A model generated the notes under the pieces. The model did no database searches and was not told the DNA's origin. It saw only the letters and a list, made by a program, of their open reading frames with translations. A program made the position numbers and the translations under genes. This document shows positions 27,977 through 36,806 of a DNA stretch of 64,000 bases, one piece after another. The stretch's first letter is position 1, and each line of letters starts with the position of its first letter. This DNA comes from Verrucomicrobiaceae bacterium. GTDB taxonomy: Bacteria > Verrucomicrobiota > Verrucomicrobiia > Verrucomicrobiales > Verrucomicrobiaceae. The stretch is from positions 1-64,000 of the forward strand of contig JAEUHM010000049.1 in the NCBI GenBank assembly GCA_016795485.1, given 5' to 3'.

Positions 27977-28873
27977 TCAGCGGACCAGCTCGGTCATCAC
28001 CGCTTTTTGAGCATGGAGGCGGTTCTCAGCCTCCTCAAAGATGATCCCTGCATGGGCTTCCATGACCTCGTCAGTGATTTCTTTGCCGCGGTAAGCTGGC
28101 AGGCAATGCATCACGACTGCTCCAGGATTTGCTGCGGCCATCAGTTGCGTATTGATCTGGTAGGGACTCAGAACGCGGAGGCGATCTGCGGATTCGGCCT
28201 CTTTGCCCATGCTCACCCATACGTCGGTATAAACGACATCACAGCCTGACACCGCCCGCATGGCATCTGATTCGACACTCACGGTTCCTTTCGGAACGCG
28301 CTCCATGAAGGAATCTGCAGGTTGAAAGGGCGCCGGAGCGCCGACCACAAGCTCAAACCCAAGCCGCGCACTGGCCCAAATCCATGAACGAGCCACATTG
28401 CAGTCGCCATCTCCAAGGAAACAGACCCGCTTGTTCTTCCAGCCGCCCAAACGCTCTTGCATGGTTTGCAAGTCGGCCAAGATCTGGCACGGGTGCTCGT
28501 CATCCGTGAGAGCATTGATCGTTGGAATGCCGCTAAACGACGCAAAGTCATCCACATCTTTTTGGGCAAAGGTCCTGATGATTGCTCCATCGACCATCCT
28601 GCCTAGCACTCGTGCGGTATCCTTGACCGGCTCACCCCGGCCAAGTTGCATTTCACTACCGGAGAGGAACATCGGAGAGCCGCCGAGCTCGCGGATGCCC
28701 ACTTCAAAGCTCACCCTCGTGCGAGTGGACGATTTGTTGAAAATGAGAGCCCACGTTTGTCCAGCCAGCACCTGCGGGCACGACTTGCGCTTGGCTTTGA
28801 GATCGACAGCGCTGTGAATCAGGCCCTCTATCTCGGCCTGCGTGAGTTGTTCAAGGGAAAGCAGGTGTTTCAT
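27977..28873 (-). CDS. argF: ornithine carbamoyltransferase
   Basis: This 298-residue enzyme makes citrulline from ornithine and carbamoyl phosphate in arginine synthesis. The carbamoyl-phosphate site SSTRTRVSFE (about 52-61), the HPCQ motif (in DDEHPCQILAD) and the ornithine-binding HCLPAYRGKE near the C-terminus are all intact. It is the last gene of the minus-strand argB-argD-argF operon, starting 2 bp after the argD stop, so translation is probably coupled. Confidence 0.96.
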   Translation of the reverse strand: MKHLLSLEQLTQAEIEGLIHSAVDLKAKRKSCPQVLAGQTWALIFNKSSTRTRVSFEVGIRELGGSPMFLSGSEMQLGRGEPVKDTARVLGRMVDGAIIRTFAQKDVDDFASFSGIPTINALTDDEHPCQILADLQTMQERLGGWKNKRVCFLGDGDCNVARSWIWASARLGFELVVGAPAPFQPADSFMERVPKGTVSVESDAMRAVSGCDVVYTDVWVSMGKEAESADRLRVLSPYQINTQLMAAANPGAVVMHCLPAYRGKEITDEVMEAHAGIIFEEAENRLHAQKAVMTELVR

Positions 28874-28875
28874 GT

Positions 28876-30150
28876 TCAGGGCATGGGAGTGGACACTTCG
28901 TCGAGTACCGCTCTCATGATCGAAAGCGCCTCGATGGCATCTTGTTTAGAAATATTAAGAGGCGGCAGCCAGCGGACCACGTTCGGTCCAGCCGGGACGG
29001 TCATGAGACCCGCGTTTAGCAGCAATCCTGCGAGAAAGATCGACGGTGCCTTTTCTCCTGCCGCGCGTTTGATGGAATCCGCCTCCAGTTCAAAACCGAT
29101 AAACAGGCCTTTTTGCCGAATGGTCGTGATCAGGGGGTGCTTCCAGGCAGTTGCTTCAGTCCTGATAAAATTGCCGACCATCTCGGCGTTCCCGCAGAGG
29201 TCTTCATTAATAATGGTATCAACGGTGGCTAGTCCTACAGCGCAAGCTAGTGGTGAGCCTCCATAAGTAGTGCCGTGGGAGCCGGGTCCAAGTAAATCAC
29301 ACAGCTTGCCTCCGTTGGGCATGGCTGCATCACGCACCCAAAACGCACCCAAGGGATAACCAGACCCCATCGCCTTGGCCCAACTTATGCCGTCTGGCTG
29401 TATCTCGTCACCTGGGATGATGGCACGCCAGCCGGAGAGATGACCGGCACGACCAAAGCCGCACTGCACTTCATCTAGTAGAAGAAGTGCATTATGTGCA
29501 CGGCAAAGTGACTGAGCGGTCCTCAGAAAGTCTGCAGTGACTGCATTCACGCCGCTTTCTCCCTGAATAGGCTCCAAAAGCACCGCGACAATGTCGGAGT
29601 GCTGTGAAAATACAGATTTCAGCGCGCTGGTGTCGTTGAATGGAAGGTGGATGTAGCCCAGTTCAGCAGGCTCAAGGCCAAAATCGCCCCATATTTTGGA
29701 TTGGGCCGTGGCGAACATCGCGCCGAGTGTCCTGCCGTGAAATGAGTTGGTGAACGTGATGATCTTGGGGGCCTTGAGACCTCTTTGTTGCACGCCGTAG
29801 CGGCGGGCAAGCTTCAGTAGTCCTTCATTTGCCTCGGCACCGCTGTTGCAGAAAAAGCACTTCCCTTCGATTTCCACGACTTCGTTCACCAGACGCTCGG
29901 CGAGGTGAGCTTGGCCCTCTATGCAGTACCAGTTGGACACATGAATCAACGTCGATGCCTGTTTTGAGAGAGCCTCAACGATGGCTGGGTGCGCGTGACC
30001 CACTGGACACACAGCCACGCCCCCTGCGAAATCCAGGTAGCGCTTTCCATCGCGATCCCACACTTCCGTGCCGTTGGCTCTCACGGGCCAGATAGGATAG
30101 CGTCCGTAATTGGGGACGACATAGCGTTGGAGTTTCTCGTCAGCAGTCAT
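28876..30150 (-). CDS. argD: acetylornithine aminotransferase
   Basis: This 425-residue class-III PLP aminotransferase has the cofactor-binding CNSGAEANE block, the aspartate motif LLLDEVQCGFGRAG and the Schiff-base lysine in ISWAKAMGSGYP. It converts N-acetylglutamate semialdehyde to N-acetylornithine. ATG 30150 was chosen because the family N-terminus (YVVPNYGRYPI) begins shortly after; an upstream start would overlap argB. It begins 10 bp after the argB stop. Confidence 0.95.
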   Translation of the reverse strand: MTADEKLQRYVVPNYGRYPIWPVRANGTEVWDRDGKRYLDFAGGVAVCPVGHAHPAIVEALSKQASTLIHVSNWYCIEGQAHLAERLVNEVVEIEGKCFFCNSGAEANEGLLKLARRYGVQQRGLKAPKIITFTNSFHGRTLGAMFATAQSKIWGDFGLEPAELGYIHLPFNDTSALKSVFSQHSDIVAVLLEPIQGESGVNAVTADFLRTAQSLCRAHNALLLLDEVQCGFGRAGHLSGWRAIIPGDEIQPDGISWAKAMGSGYPLGAFWVRDAAMPNGGKLCDLLGPGSHGTTYGGSPLACAVGLATVDTIINEDLCGNAEMVGNFIRTEATAWKHPLITTIRQKGLFIGFELEADSIKRAAGEKAPSIFLAGLLLNAGLMTVPAGPNVVRWLPPLNISKQDAIEALSIMRAVLDEVSTPMP

Positions 30151-30160
30151 GATTAGCGGT

Positions 30161-31045
30161 CTACAAAGTGATCTCGGTGCCAATGCCGCCATCCGTGAAG
30201 ATCTCCAGGATTAGCGCATGAGGTACTCGCCCATCAATGAGGTGGACTTTGCCCACACCGCCATGCAGTGACTCAAGAGCGCTTTGCACTTTTGGTATCA
30301 TGCCACCAGAGATTATCCCCTCTGTCTTCAAGGAGGCGATCTCCGCTTCGTTGAGGCTTGGAATCAGGGTCGAAGGATCTTTGGGATCACGCATGACGCC
30401 CAGGACGTCACTTAGAAAGATCAGTTTGTGGGCTTTGAGCCGAGTTGCTAGGGCACAGGCCGCCAGATCAGCATTCACATTCAAAGTGTGCCCGGTTACG
30501 GCATCCCTCGCCACTGGGGACACGCAAGGCACGAACTCACCTGCAACTGCTGCTTCAATAAGCCCAAGCCGACAGTCAGTGACCTTCCCGACATAGCCGA
30601 TATCGACTTCTGTATTCGTAGCGGGATCAAGCCCAAGCATCTTTTCGCCGAGGAAAACTTCCGTGCCGGGCAACCCGACGGCCTTGCCGCCAAAGGCATT
30701 GATTTTGTCTACGATTTCAGGGTTGATGACTCGAGCGAGGGTCTTTTCCACGATGCTGATCGTGTCCTCGTCTGTTACGCGCATTCCGCCCACGAAGCGG
30801 GCATCCAGGCCGGCGTCCTTCATGGCTTTCGAGATCGCTTTGCCCCCGCCGTGAACCAGGACTGGGTTAATGCCCACTGCCTCGAGGAAAACGATGTCCC
30901 TTAGAAACCGGTCGACGAGGGCGGGGTCCTCCATAGCGCTCCCTCCTACTTTGATGAGGAAAGTCTTGCCCCGGAACCCCTGCATGTACGGAAGTGCCTC
31001 AAGCAGGACGGCTGCTTTTGCCTCGGAACTTTGTCTGTCGGTCAT
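30161..31045 (-). CDS. argB: acetylglutamate kinase
   Basis: This 294-residue enzyme phosphorylates N-acetylglutamate. It has the amino-acid kinase fold with FLIKVGGSAM, LVHGGGKAIS, GGMRVTD and a C-terminal SGGMIPKVQSALESLHGGVGKVHLIDGR. The N-terminal ~25 residues include an added helix (AKAAVLLEALPYM), a feature of arginine-sensitive hexameric ArgB, so feedback inhibition by arginine is likely. ATG 31045 is preferred to an upstream start that would overlap the divergent folB. First gene of the arginine operon. Confidence 0.95.
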   Translation of the reverse strand: MTDRQSSEAKAAVLLEALPYMQGFRGKTFLIKVGGSAMEDPALVDRFLRDIVFLEAVGINPVLVHGGGKAISKAMKDAGLDARFVGGMRVTDEDTISIVEKTLARVINPEIVDKINAFGGKAVGLPGTEVFLGEKMLGLDPATNTEVDIGYVGKVTDCRLGLIEAAVAGEFVPCVSPVARDAVTGHTLNVNADLAACALATRLKAHKLIFLSDVLGVMRDPKDPSTLIPSLNEAEIASLKTEGIISGGMIPKVQSALESLHGGVGKVHLIDGRVPHALILEIFTDGGIGTEITL

Positions 31046-31134
31046 GATTTGGGGAGCGGGCAAGAAAAGGGCAAACGACTCCCCCGTCAAGACAGGGTGC
31101 GAAATATTCAGTCCTGTGGTAAGCAACGCGTCCC

Positions 31135-31506
31135 ATGGAGACACAGTTTATCGAGATCAAAGCTTTGGAAGTAAGGACCTTCATCGGAGTTCCAGATGAG
31201 GAGCGAGCGATTGCTCAGAGCGTTTGGATCGACCTCAAGATCGTCTCTGCGGTTCCCTTTGATAAATGTGCAGACGATGTCCAAAACACGATCGACTATG
31301 CAGCGGTGGCTGTTGCGATAGAGAAGCTCGCCCTCGAAAAGCCTAGACGCTTGATCGAGACACTGGCTGAGGAAATAAAGAATCTGGTTCTCGTTGCCTT
31401 TGATGCAGTGGAAGTTTTTGTGCGAGTGCGTAAACGCATCTTGCCCAATGCACGTTGGGTGGCAGTTGCCACCACAGGCTGGTCAGACAAGAAAAGCTTG
31501 TCGTAG
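31135..31506 (+). CDS. folB: dihydroneopterin aldolase
   Basis: This 123-residue folate-pathway enzyme has an N-terminal IEIKALEVRTFIGVPDEER (family pattern with GV..EER), a mid DYAAVAVAIEKL and RLIETLAEEI, and a C-terminal VRVRKRILPNARWVAV where the catalytic-lysine segment (K before P) is kept. Length fits the family (~120). It is divergent from argB with 89 bp between starts, the likely site of both promoters. Confidence 0.92.
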   Translation: METQFIEIKALEVRTFIGVPDEERAIAQSVWIDLKIVSAVPFDKCADDVQNTIDYAAVAVAIEKLALEKPRRLIETLAEEIKNLVLVAFDAVEVFVRVRKRILPNARWVAVATTGWSDKKSLS

Positions 31507-31580
31507 ATTGGTTCGGATGGTTGACTTGTGCATAATCACGCGACTTTACAACTCCGCCCGGATGCGCTCGACTTAGGTGA

Positions 31581-32180
31581 ATGAATGAACAAGTGACAGC
31601 CCCCACGGGGAGCGAAGAAGATCGCGCCCTTGTCGACCTGGCCCAAAAGGGGGACACTCGTGCATTTGATCAGCTCGTGCGGAAGTATACCCCGAAGATC
31701 TATGGGCTGGTGTATAACATGACAGCCAATCGGGAGGACACGGCCGACCTTCTTCAAGATATTTTTGCCAAGGCTTATCGGTCACTGGACCGATTTCTGG
31801 GAAAATCCTCATTCTATACCTGGATCTACGCCATCGGCGTCAATATGACGCTCAACTATCTGAAAAAGCGAAACCGTCACCCCAAGCTCAGCCTGGATGA
31901 CATGGACGCAGGCGTGGAGAATGATCCAGACTTCATAAAAGCCACCACGGGAAGCACCAACCCGCTCAGGGATGTGAATCTGCATGAACTCCAGAAAAAA
32001 TTGAACGAGGCGATGATGAAGCTGTCAGAAGACCACCGTGCAGTCGTGACCATGTATGATATTCAGGGCCTACAACATGCGGAGATCAGCAAGATCCTCG
32101 GGGTATCCGAGGGGACTGTTCGGTCTCGTTTGTTCTACGCCCACAGGCAGCTTCAAAACTTCCTCGAAGAGTTTCGTTGA
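31581..32180 (+). CDS. ECF-type RNA polymerase sigma factor
   Basis: This 199-residue protein has sigma region 2 (FDQLVRKYTPKIYGL, then NREDTADLLQDIFAKAYRSLDRF, then FYTWIYAIGVN) and region 4 (HAEISKILGVSEGTVRSRLFYAHRQL), with a short linker containing acidic residues. It acts in the cytoplasm, and the following gene probably encodes its membrane partner. The ATG follows an in-frame TGA, and the best Shine-Dalgarno (AGGTGA) ends immediately before it, an unusually short spacing; GTG 31593 is a possible alternative. Confidence 0.92.
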   Translation: MNEQVTAPTGSEEDRALVDLAQKGDTRAFDQLVRKYTPKIYGLVYNMTANREDTADLLQDIFAKAYRSLDRFLGKSSFYTWIYAIGVNMTLNYLKKRNRHPKLSLDDMDAGVENDPDFIKATTGSTNPLRDVNLHELQKKLNEAMMKLSEDHRAVVTMYDIQGLQHAEISKILGVSEGTVRSRLFYAHRQLQNFLEEFR

Positions 32181-32248
32181 TGGGTTTCACGTTTTTCGCA
32201 CCTCAACTGAACTGCTCCCGCACAACGACTCTGAAAAATGAAAAGACC

Positions 32249-32713
32249 ATGAACGACGACTTTGAAGACCTGAGAAAACTGATAGCCCTCAAGCGGTATG
32301 AGCAACCGCCAGAAGGATTTGTGGATGATTTTCTTGCGGAGTTTCAACGTCGTCGAAGTGAGCAACCTCCGGCAAAGGTGAGTCCAATCCAAAGGCTCTG
32401 GGAGCGGTTGGATGCTTTTTTTGATTCCCTTTCGCCACCTGCATGGGGAGTGGCGGGTGCAGCCGCTATGGCTGTGTTCGCTGCCCTGACTTGGATGAAA
32501 GACGATCAGTCTGGGGCAGTGAAGGGGCAGGGAACTCTGAACCCGGTGGGAATGGAGAAGCCTCGTAATGAGCAAGATTTCATGGCGGGACCGGTCATTA
32601 TGACCGCAGACGAGGAGTTGCCCCCCAATGGAAAGAAGGCGGAGGACGAAAAGAAGGCCAAGACTCCTGAAGACCCAAATCCACAAGGCAAAGCGGCTGA
32701 GAATCAGCAGTAG
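32249..32713 (+). CDS. single-pass membrane protein, probable anti-sigma partner
   Basis: This 154-residue protein has a cytoplasmic N-terminus with a short conserved-looking motif (YEQPPEGFVDDFLAEFQRRR), one membrane helix at about 65-82 (WGVAGAAAMAVFAALTW) and a hydrophilic Lys/Glu/Pro-rich tail. It follows the ECF sigma gene by 68 bp and ends at a strong terminator, so the two form a closed unit. No zinc-binding HxxxCxxC anti-sigma motif is visible, so the anti-sigma role is inferred from position and topology. Confidence 0.65.
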   Translation: MNDDFEDLRKLIALKRYEQPPEGFVDDFLAEFQRRRSEQPPAKVSPIQRLWERLDAFFDSLSPPAWGVAGAAAMAVFAALTWMKDDQSGAVKGQGTLNPVGMEKPRNEQDFMAGPVIMTADEELPPNGKKAEDEKKAKTPEDPNPQGKAAENQQ

Positions 32714-32734
32714 TAACCGGCGTTCGATTACAAG

Positions 32735-32773
32735 GCAGGAATGCGTACTAAAGGGTGCGCTTCCTGCTTTTTT
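32735..32773 (+). terminator. strong Rho-independent terminator after the sigma operon
   Basis: Stem GCAGGAA-(T bulge)-GCG pairs with CGC-TTCCTGC around a 12-nt loop and is followed by six T residues (32768-32773). It lies 22 bp after the stop of the membrane partner gene and separates it from the glycosyltransferase gene. Confidence 0.85.
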
Positions 32774-32877
32774 GTGTCCCGGTAAACGCCAGGCCGACCA
32801 TCAGACGTTTTGCTAATCGCATATTGCATTTCTCCGGACCGTGTCCATCAGTCCCATCCCCCCAAAATCACCCCCAC

Positions 32878-34197
32878 ATGCGTATCATTCATCTCACTCC
32901 CGGCACGGGAAGCTTTTATTGTGGCAGTTGTCTACGCGACAACGCTTTGATCAAAGCACTGCGGGTGAGACGTCATGATGCACTCATGGTTCCATTGTAT
33001 CTTCCTCTAGTGACGGATGGTCTGGCTGCCAACCCCGAGATTCCGGTTCAAGTAGGTGGCATCTCGCTCTACCTAGCTCAAAAGATGCCATGGATAGCCA
33101 AAATGCCCGGCTTCTTCCACCGCTGGCTTAACAAGCCAGAGCGGCTCAAGAAAGTGTCGCAGAGAATAGGCATGACAAGTGCACGTTCTCTAGGCGAGAT
33201 GACATTAGGCACCCTTCAGGGACGAGATGGGCGTCAATGGGGTGAATGGAAAAAGCTCCTTGCGTGGATGCGCACACAACCGAAGCCCGATATTGTGTCC
33301 CTCTCCAACTCAATGCTTTCCGGGCTTGCGCCCGCGATAGCAGATGAGTTTGGCTGCCCGATCGTTTGCTCACTTCAGGGGGAAGACGCATTTCTGGATG
33401 GACTGCCCGAGCCCTACGGTGAGCAGTGTTGGGAGGCTCTCCGTAGCAATGGCCGTGCTGTGACGCGCTATGTCGCGCCAAGTCAGTTTTACGCTCACCA
33501 GATGCAGACTAGGCTTGGAGCTTCGGACGAGCAGATGGTAGTCATTCACAACGGGATGGATGTTAATGCGTTTGCCGCAGCGGATCCCAGCACCAACTTC
33601 CCGACCATTGGATATTTTGCGCGCATCATTCCCGGCAAGGGCCTAAACACGCTGGTAGACGCTTTCATCTTGCTTTGCCAACGTCGTCATATCCAGCGCT
33701 TGAAGCTCAAGATTGGTGGCTCTGCAACTAAGTCTGACGAGGCCTATATCAAACAAGTCAAAGCAAAGCTGGATGCTGCTGGATTGAAAGGCCGGTATGA
33801 GTTCCACACCAATCTCAATGCCAGTGACAAGGTACGCTTTTTCAGAGATGTGACGGTGTTCAGTGTGCCCTGCACGTATGGAGAGGCCTTTGGCCTTTAT
33901 GTATTGGAGGCAATTGCATCTGGCGTTCCCGTGGTCCAACCTCGGCACGGTGCTTTTCCTGAAATATTGGAGCTAACCAAAGGGGGCCTGCTGTGTGAGC
34001 CTGATAGCGCGGAATCTTTGGCGGAGGGACTCAATCAACTTCTCCTGGATGATGTCGCCCGTCAGCGCATGGCCGATGAGGGCATGAACAATGTCCGGAA
34101 GCATTTCACTTCGTCTCTGATGGCCGAGCGCTTTGAGGCGCTGCTGGTGGACTTAAAGGCGAATGCGACCGCTCCAAGCGTTGTCGAAGTAGGCTAA
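32878..34197 (+). CDS. GT4-type glycosyltransferase
   Basis: This 439-residue protein with two Rossmann domains begins MRIIHLTPGTGSFYCGSCLRDN and carries the GT-B C-terminal signatures IGYFARIIPGKGLNTLVDAF and VFSVPCTYGEAFGLYVLEAIASGVPVVQPRHGAFPEI (the EX7E nucleotide-sugar motif). It transfers a sugar from an NDP donor; the acceptor is unknown. ATG 32878 starts exactly at the fold; upstream sequence is the sigma terminator region. No other polysaccharide genes flank it. Confidence 0.88.
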   Translation: MRIIHLTPGTGSFYCGSCLRDNALIKALRVRRHDALMVPLYLPLVTDGLAANPEIPVQVGGISLYLAQKMPWIAKMPGFFHRWLNKPERLKKVSQRIGMTSARSLGEMTLGTLQGRDGRQWGEWKKLLAWMRTQPKPDIVSLSNSMLSGLAPAIADEFGCPIVCSLQGEDAFLDGLPEPYGEQCWEALRSNGRAVTRYVAPSQFYAHQMQTRLGASDEQMVVIHNGMDVNAFAAADPSTNFPTIGYFARIIPGKGLNTLVDAFILLCQRRHIQRLKLKIGGSATKSDEAYIKQVKAKLDAAGLKGRYEFHTNLNASDKVRFFRDVTVFSVPCTYGEAFGLYVLEAIASGVPVVQPRHGAFPEILELTKGGLLCEPDSAESLAEGLNQLLLDDVARQRMADEGMNNVRKHFTSSLMAERFEALLVDLKANATAPSVVEVG

Positions 34198-34217
34198 CTT
34201 CAGAAGGAAGCGTGCAA

Positions 34218-35060
34218 CTAACGGCGCTGTTGTAGGAACTTGGCTACCTCGCTCAACACTGCCGTTTCGTAAAACTCCGGTCCACCGTGCTTGGAGCCTT
34301 TCAAGACGCGATGAGTCACCTGGAGTCCTGCTTTGCGATAGGCTTCTGCAAACTCCTGAGATTGTAGAGGTGGCATTTGAGGATCAGCATCTCCGTGGAT
34401 CAACCACAGTGGAGGATCTTGAGAGTCTATATGTGCTACAGGACTCGCAAGGCGAGCTAGGGCCACTTCCTTGTCTGGAAGTCCACCGAGCAACAGCTTT
34501 AGAGCCGGGATTCTCACCGTCAGGCCAAACTCGGTGCTTTGCGCAAGAATGGATTCAAGGTTCGATGCACCGTAAAAGCTAACGATCGACTGCACGCTGC
34601 TACTTTGATCCAAGTGTTCACCAATCGTGCCTTCCAGAGCCACATTCCCATTGGTTACACCCACAAGTGCAGCAAGATGGCCTCCCGCAGAGCTTCCAAC
34701 AATCGCAATGCGATCTGCATTGACCTGCAACTCATGGGATTTTGCACGCAGGAAGCGGATGGCGGCTTTGATATCGTGAATCTGTGCTGGAAACCGAGCT
34801 TGCGTGGACAGCCGGTAGTTAACGCTGGCGATGGCAAAGCCCTGATCAACGAGCGCGCCAATTGGCACATCCTCTTTGGATCCACTCCGCCATGCACCCC
34901 CGTGCACGTAGACGATAAGGGGCGCACTTGGTTTAGGTGGACGGTGCAGATCAAGTTGCAACGATGTCTCGCCCACTTTGGCGTACATGATGTCCGTCAG
35001 CGAGTCTGCATGTGCATCGAACGACCCTATCAGGCAGAGGGTCAGCAAAACGGCTCTCAT
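34218..35060 (-). CDS. secreted alpha/beta-hydrolase (esterase/lipase, BD-FAE type)
   Basis: This 280-residue protein has a signal peptide (MRAVLLTLCLIGSFDAHA). Catalytic elements are an oxyanion-hole motif VYVHGGAWRSG, nucleophile elbow GSSAGGH (Ser), Asp in HGDADPQMPP and His in GSKHGG. The fold and motif order match carbohydrate-ester hydrolases such as feruloyl or acetyl esterases. Its start overlaps the stop of the matrixin gene (ATGA), so the two are coupled. Confidence 0.88.
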   Translation of the reverse strand: MRAVLLTLCLIGSFDAHADSLTDIMYAKVGETSLQLDLHRPPKPSAPLIVYVHGGAWRSGSKEDVPIGALVDQGFAIASVNYRLSTQARFPAQIHDIKAAIRFLRAKSHELQVNADRIAIVGSSAGGHLAALVGVTNGNVALEGTIGEHLDQSSSVQSIVSFYGASNLESILAQSTEFGLTVRIPALKLLLGGLPDKEVALARLASPVAHIDSQDPPLWLIHGDADPQMPPLQSQEFAEAYRKAGLQVTHRVLKGSKHGGPEFYETAVLSEVAKFLQQRR

Positions 35061-35644
35061 TGCTGACCGTATATTTTACGGAGTGCATCAAAGTCATTCC
35101 CGCTAGGCTTTGAAAATGGCCCCACGGCATGCATCACGTCCCGGTCGCTGTGGCTGTGCTTCAGCCCGAGGACGTGTCCTATCTCATGTGGCACCCAGTC
35201 GGTGATGGGCTCGCCACTCACGCTCACGTCGGCGGTCGACCACTTTTCTGACGGGTCGAGGAAGATTTGACCTCGGTGAGACGACCAAGGGTAGAAGCCA
35301 AAGGCCATCTGATCATCCTCAAGATCAAAAGAGGCCTCGGGGGGCTTGCCAAAAGCGATCTGAATGTCAGCAGGTTCGTCATCGGATGCCTGCGAGAAGC
35401 GGAAAACACCTGCTCCCTGCCAATAGGAAAAACTGCGGTGAAGGTCATTGATCACACTAGCAGCGTTCAGGTAGCTCGGTGTCGTGTGACTGGCAAAGCG
35501 CCACCGAAGTGTCCGGTGCTTCCACAATCCTTCCGCTGCAGGAGTTGCCCCGAAGTTAGCATTTCCGGCTTTCTTGCCTCCAGACGCACAGGATGCCAAG
35601 CCAAGAGACACAGCGATGACGGCCAACGAAAAAGTGATACGCAT
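35057..35644 (-). CDS. matrixin-family metalloprotease lipoprotein
   Basis: This 195-residue protein has a lipoprotein signal (ending LASC). The catalytic zinc site HEIGHVLGLKH is followed by the Met-turn (DVMHAVG), as in M10/matrixin metallopeptidases; a calcium/structural region (WSSHRGQIFLDPSE) precedes it. ATG 35644 was chosen because the signal peptide starts there. It is the first gene of a two-gene minus-strand unit with the esterase and diverges from menB (89 bp between starts). Confidence 0.87.
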   Translation of the reverse strand: MRITFSLAVIAVSLGLASCASGGKKAGNANFGATPAAEGLWKHRTLRWRFASHTTPSYLNAASVINDLHRSFSYWQGAGVFRFSQASDDEPADIQIAFGKPPEASFDLEDDQMAFGFYPWSSHRGQIFLDPSEKWSTADVSVSGEPITDWVPHEIGHVLGLKHSHSDRDVMHAVGPFSKPSGNDFDALRKIYGQQ

Positions 35645-35733
35645 ATGCAGTCCATTGAAATCAAAAATCATTCTCTCACGCAACGGAAAAACCGCACTGA
35701 CAGGAGCAAGACGCTCGCTACGGTATCTCTTCC

Positions 35734-36546
35734 ATGTGGACATCGATCAAGACCTTTACTGACATCAAGCTGGAGAAGACTGCGGACGGCATCGCCAAGA
35801 TCACTATCAACCGCCCGGAGGTGCGGAATGCTTTTCGTCCCCTCACCGTGCAGGAGTTGCTCCAGGCATTCGACATTGCTCACGAGGACCCTGATGTAGG
35901 CGTCATCATCCTCACTGGGGAAGGGGACAAAGCTTTCTGTTCCGGTGGTGACCAGAAGGTTCGCGGCCATGCGGGCTACGTGGGTTCAGATGGCGTGCCT
36001 CGTCTCAACGTGCTGGATTTGCAGAAAAAGATCCGCGGCATTCCGAAGCCAGTGATTGCCATGATTGCCGGCTATGCCATCGGTGGCGGGCATGTGTTGC
36101 ATGTCGTGTGCGATCTGAGCATCGCTGCTGACAATGCTCGGTTTGGTCAAACCGGTCCCAAGGTGGGTTCTTTCGACGGTGGTCTAGGAAGCAGCTACCT
36201 CGCACGGATTGTCGGCCAAAAAAAAGCGAGGGAGATCTGGTACCTTTGCCGGCAGTATGACGCCAAGCAGGCGCTTGAGATGGGACTCGTGAACACCGTG
36301 GTTCCTCTCGCCGAACTTGAGACTGAGACCCTCAAATGGTGTCGCGAAATCCTTCAGCACTCACCGTTGGCCATTCGTTGCCTCAAGTCAGCTCTCAATG
36401 CGGACTGTGATGGACAAATGGGGCTGCTGGACCTCGCCGGGAACGCCACCTTGCTCTACTACATGAGCGAGGAGGCCAAGGAGGGCAAAAATGCCTTCGT
36501 TGAAAAGCGGAAGCCAGACTTCAGCAAGTTCCCTCGGGTTCCGTAG
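35734..36546 (+). CDS. menB: 1,4-dihydroxy-2-naphthoyl-CoA synthase
   Basis: This 270-residue crotonase-fold enzyme closes the naphthoquinone ring in menaquinone synthesis. It has [17 protein letters not shown], the [10 protein letters not shown] block, [34 protein letters not shown] and the C-terminal [14 protein letters not shown], all near-identical to MenB. The other men genes are not in the window. It is convergent with the small acidic gene at 36564. Confidence 0.95.
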   Translation: MWTSIKTFTDIKLEKTADGIAKITINRPEVRNAFRPLTVQELLQAFDIAHEDPDVGVIILTGEGDKAFCSGGDQKVRGHAGYVGSDGVPRLNVLDLQKKIRGIPKPVIAMIAGYAIGGGHVLHVVCDLSIAADNARFGQTGPKVGSFDGGLGSSYLARIVGQKKAREIWYLCRQYDAKQALEMGLVNTVVPLAELETETLKWCREILQHSPLAIRCLKSALNADCDGQMGLLDLAGNATLLYYMSEEAKEGKNAFVEKRKPDFSKFPRVP

Positions 36547-36563
36547 CGCGTAATCGCGGGCCG

Positions 36564-36704
36564 CTAGCAAGGCTGGTGGCCCCAGTCCGCTTCCTTGAGT
36601 GCGTCTTCAAACGCCTCCATCTGCTCCTCTTCACTCAGCGGAGCGGTGGGCGTTTGAGCCTCGTCTAGTTGGCCCTCGGGCTTGATGGCTTCTTCGTCGA
36701 TCAT
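36564..36704 (-). CDS. small acidic protein (46 residues)
   Basis: A frame on the minus strand starts at ATG 36704 and ends TAG 36564: MIDEEAIKPEGQLDEAQTPT, a middle APLSEEEQMEAFEDALKEAD, and an end WGHQPC. It is strongly acidic with one likely amphipathic helix and a C-terminal Trp-Gly-His-x-x-Cys. A purine-rich ribosome-binding site (AGAGAAG) lies about 5 bp upstream. Family not recognised. The non-random composition and the ribosome-binding site support a real gene. Confidence 0.55.
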   Translation of the reverse strand: MIDEEAIKPEGQLDEAQTPTAPLSEEEQMEAFEDALKEADWGHQPC

Positions 36705-36806
36705 GACACTTCTCTTTACGCTTCAACGAAGACATCGGAATGCAAGGAAGCGTTGATGTGATTGAACTGCGTGAAATGCAGTTTTGAACTCGTTTCAGCG
36801 GTCATT

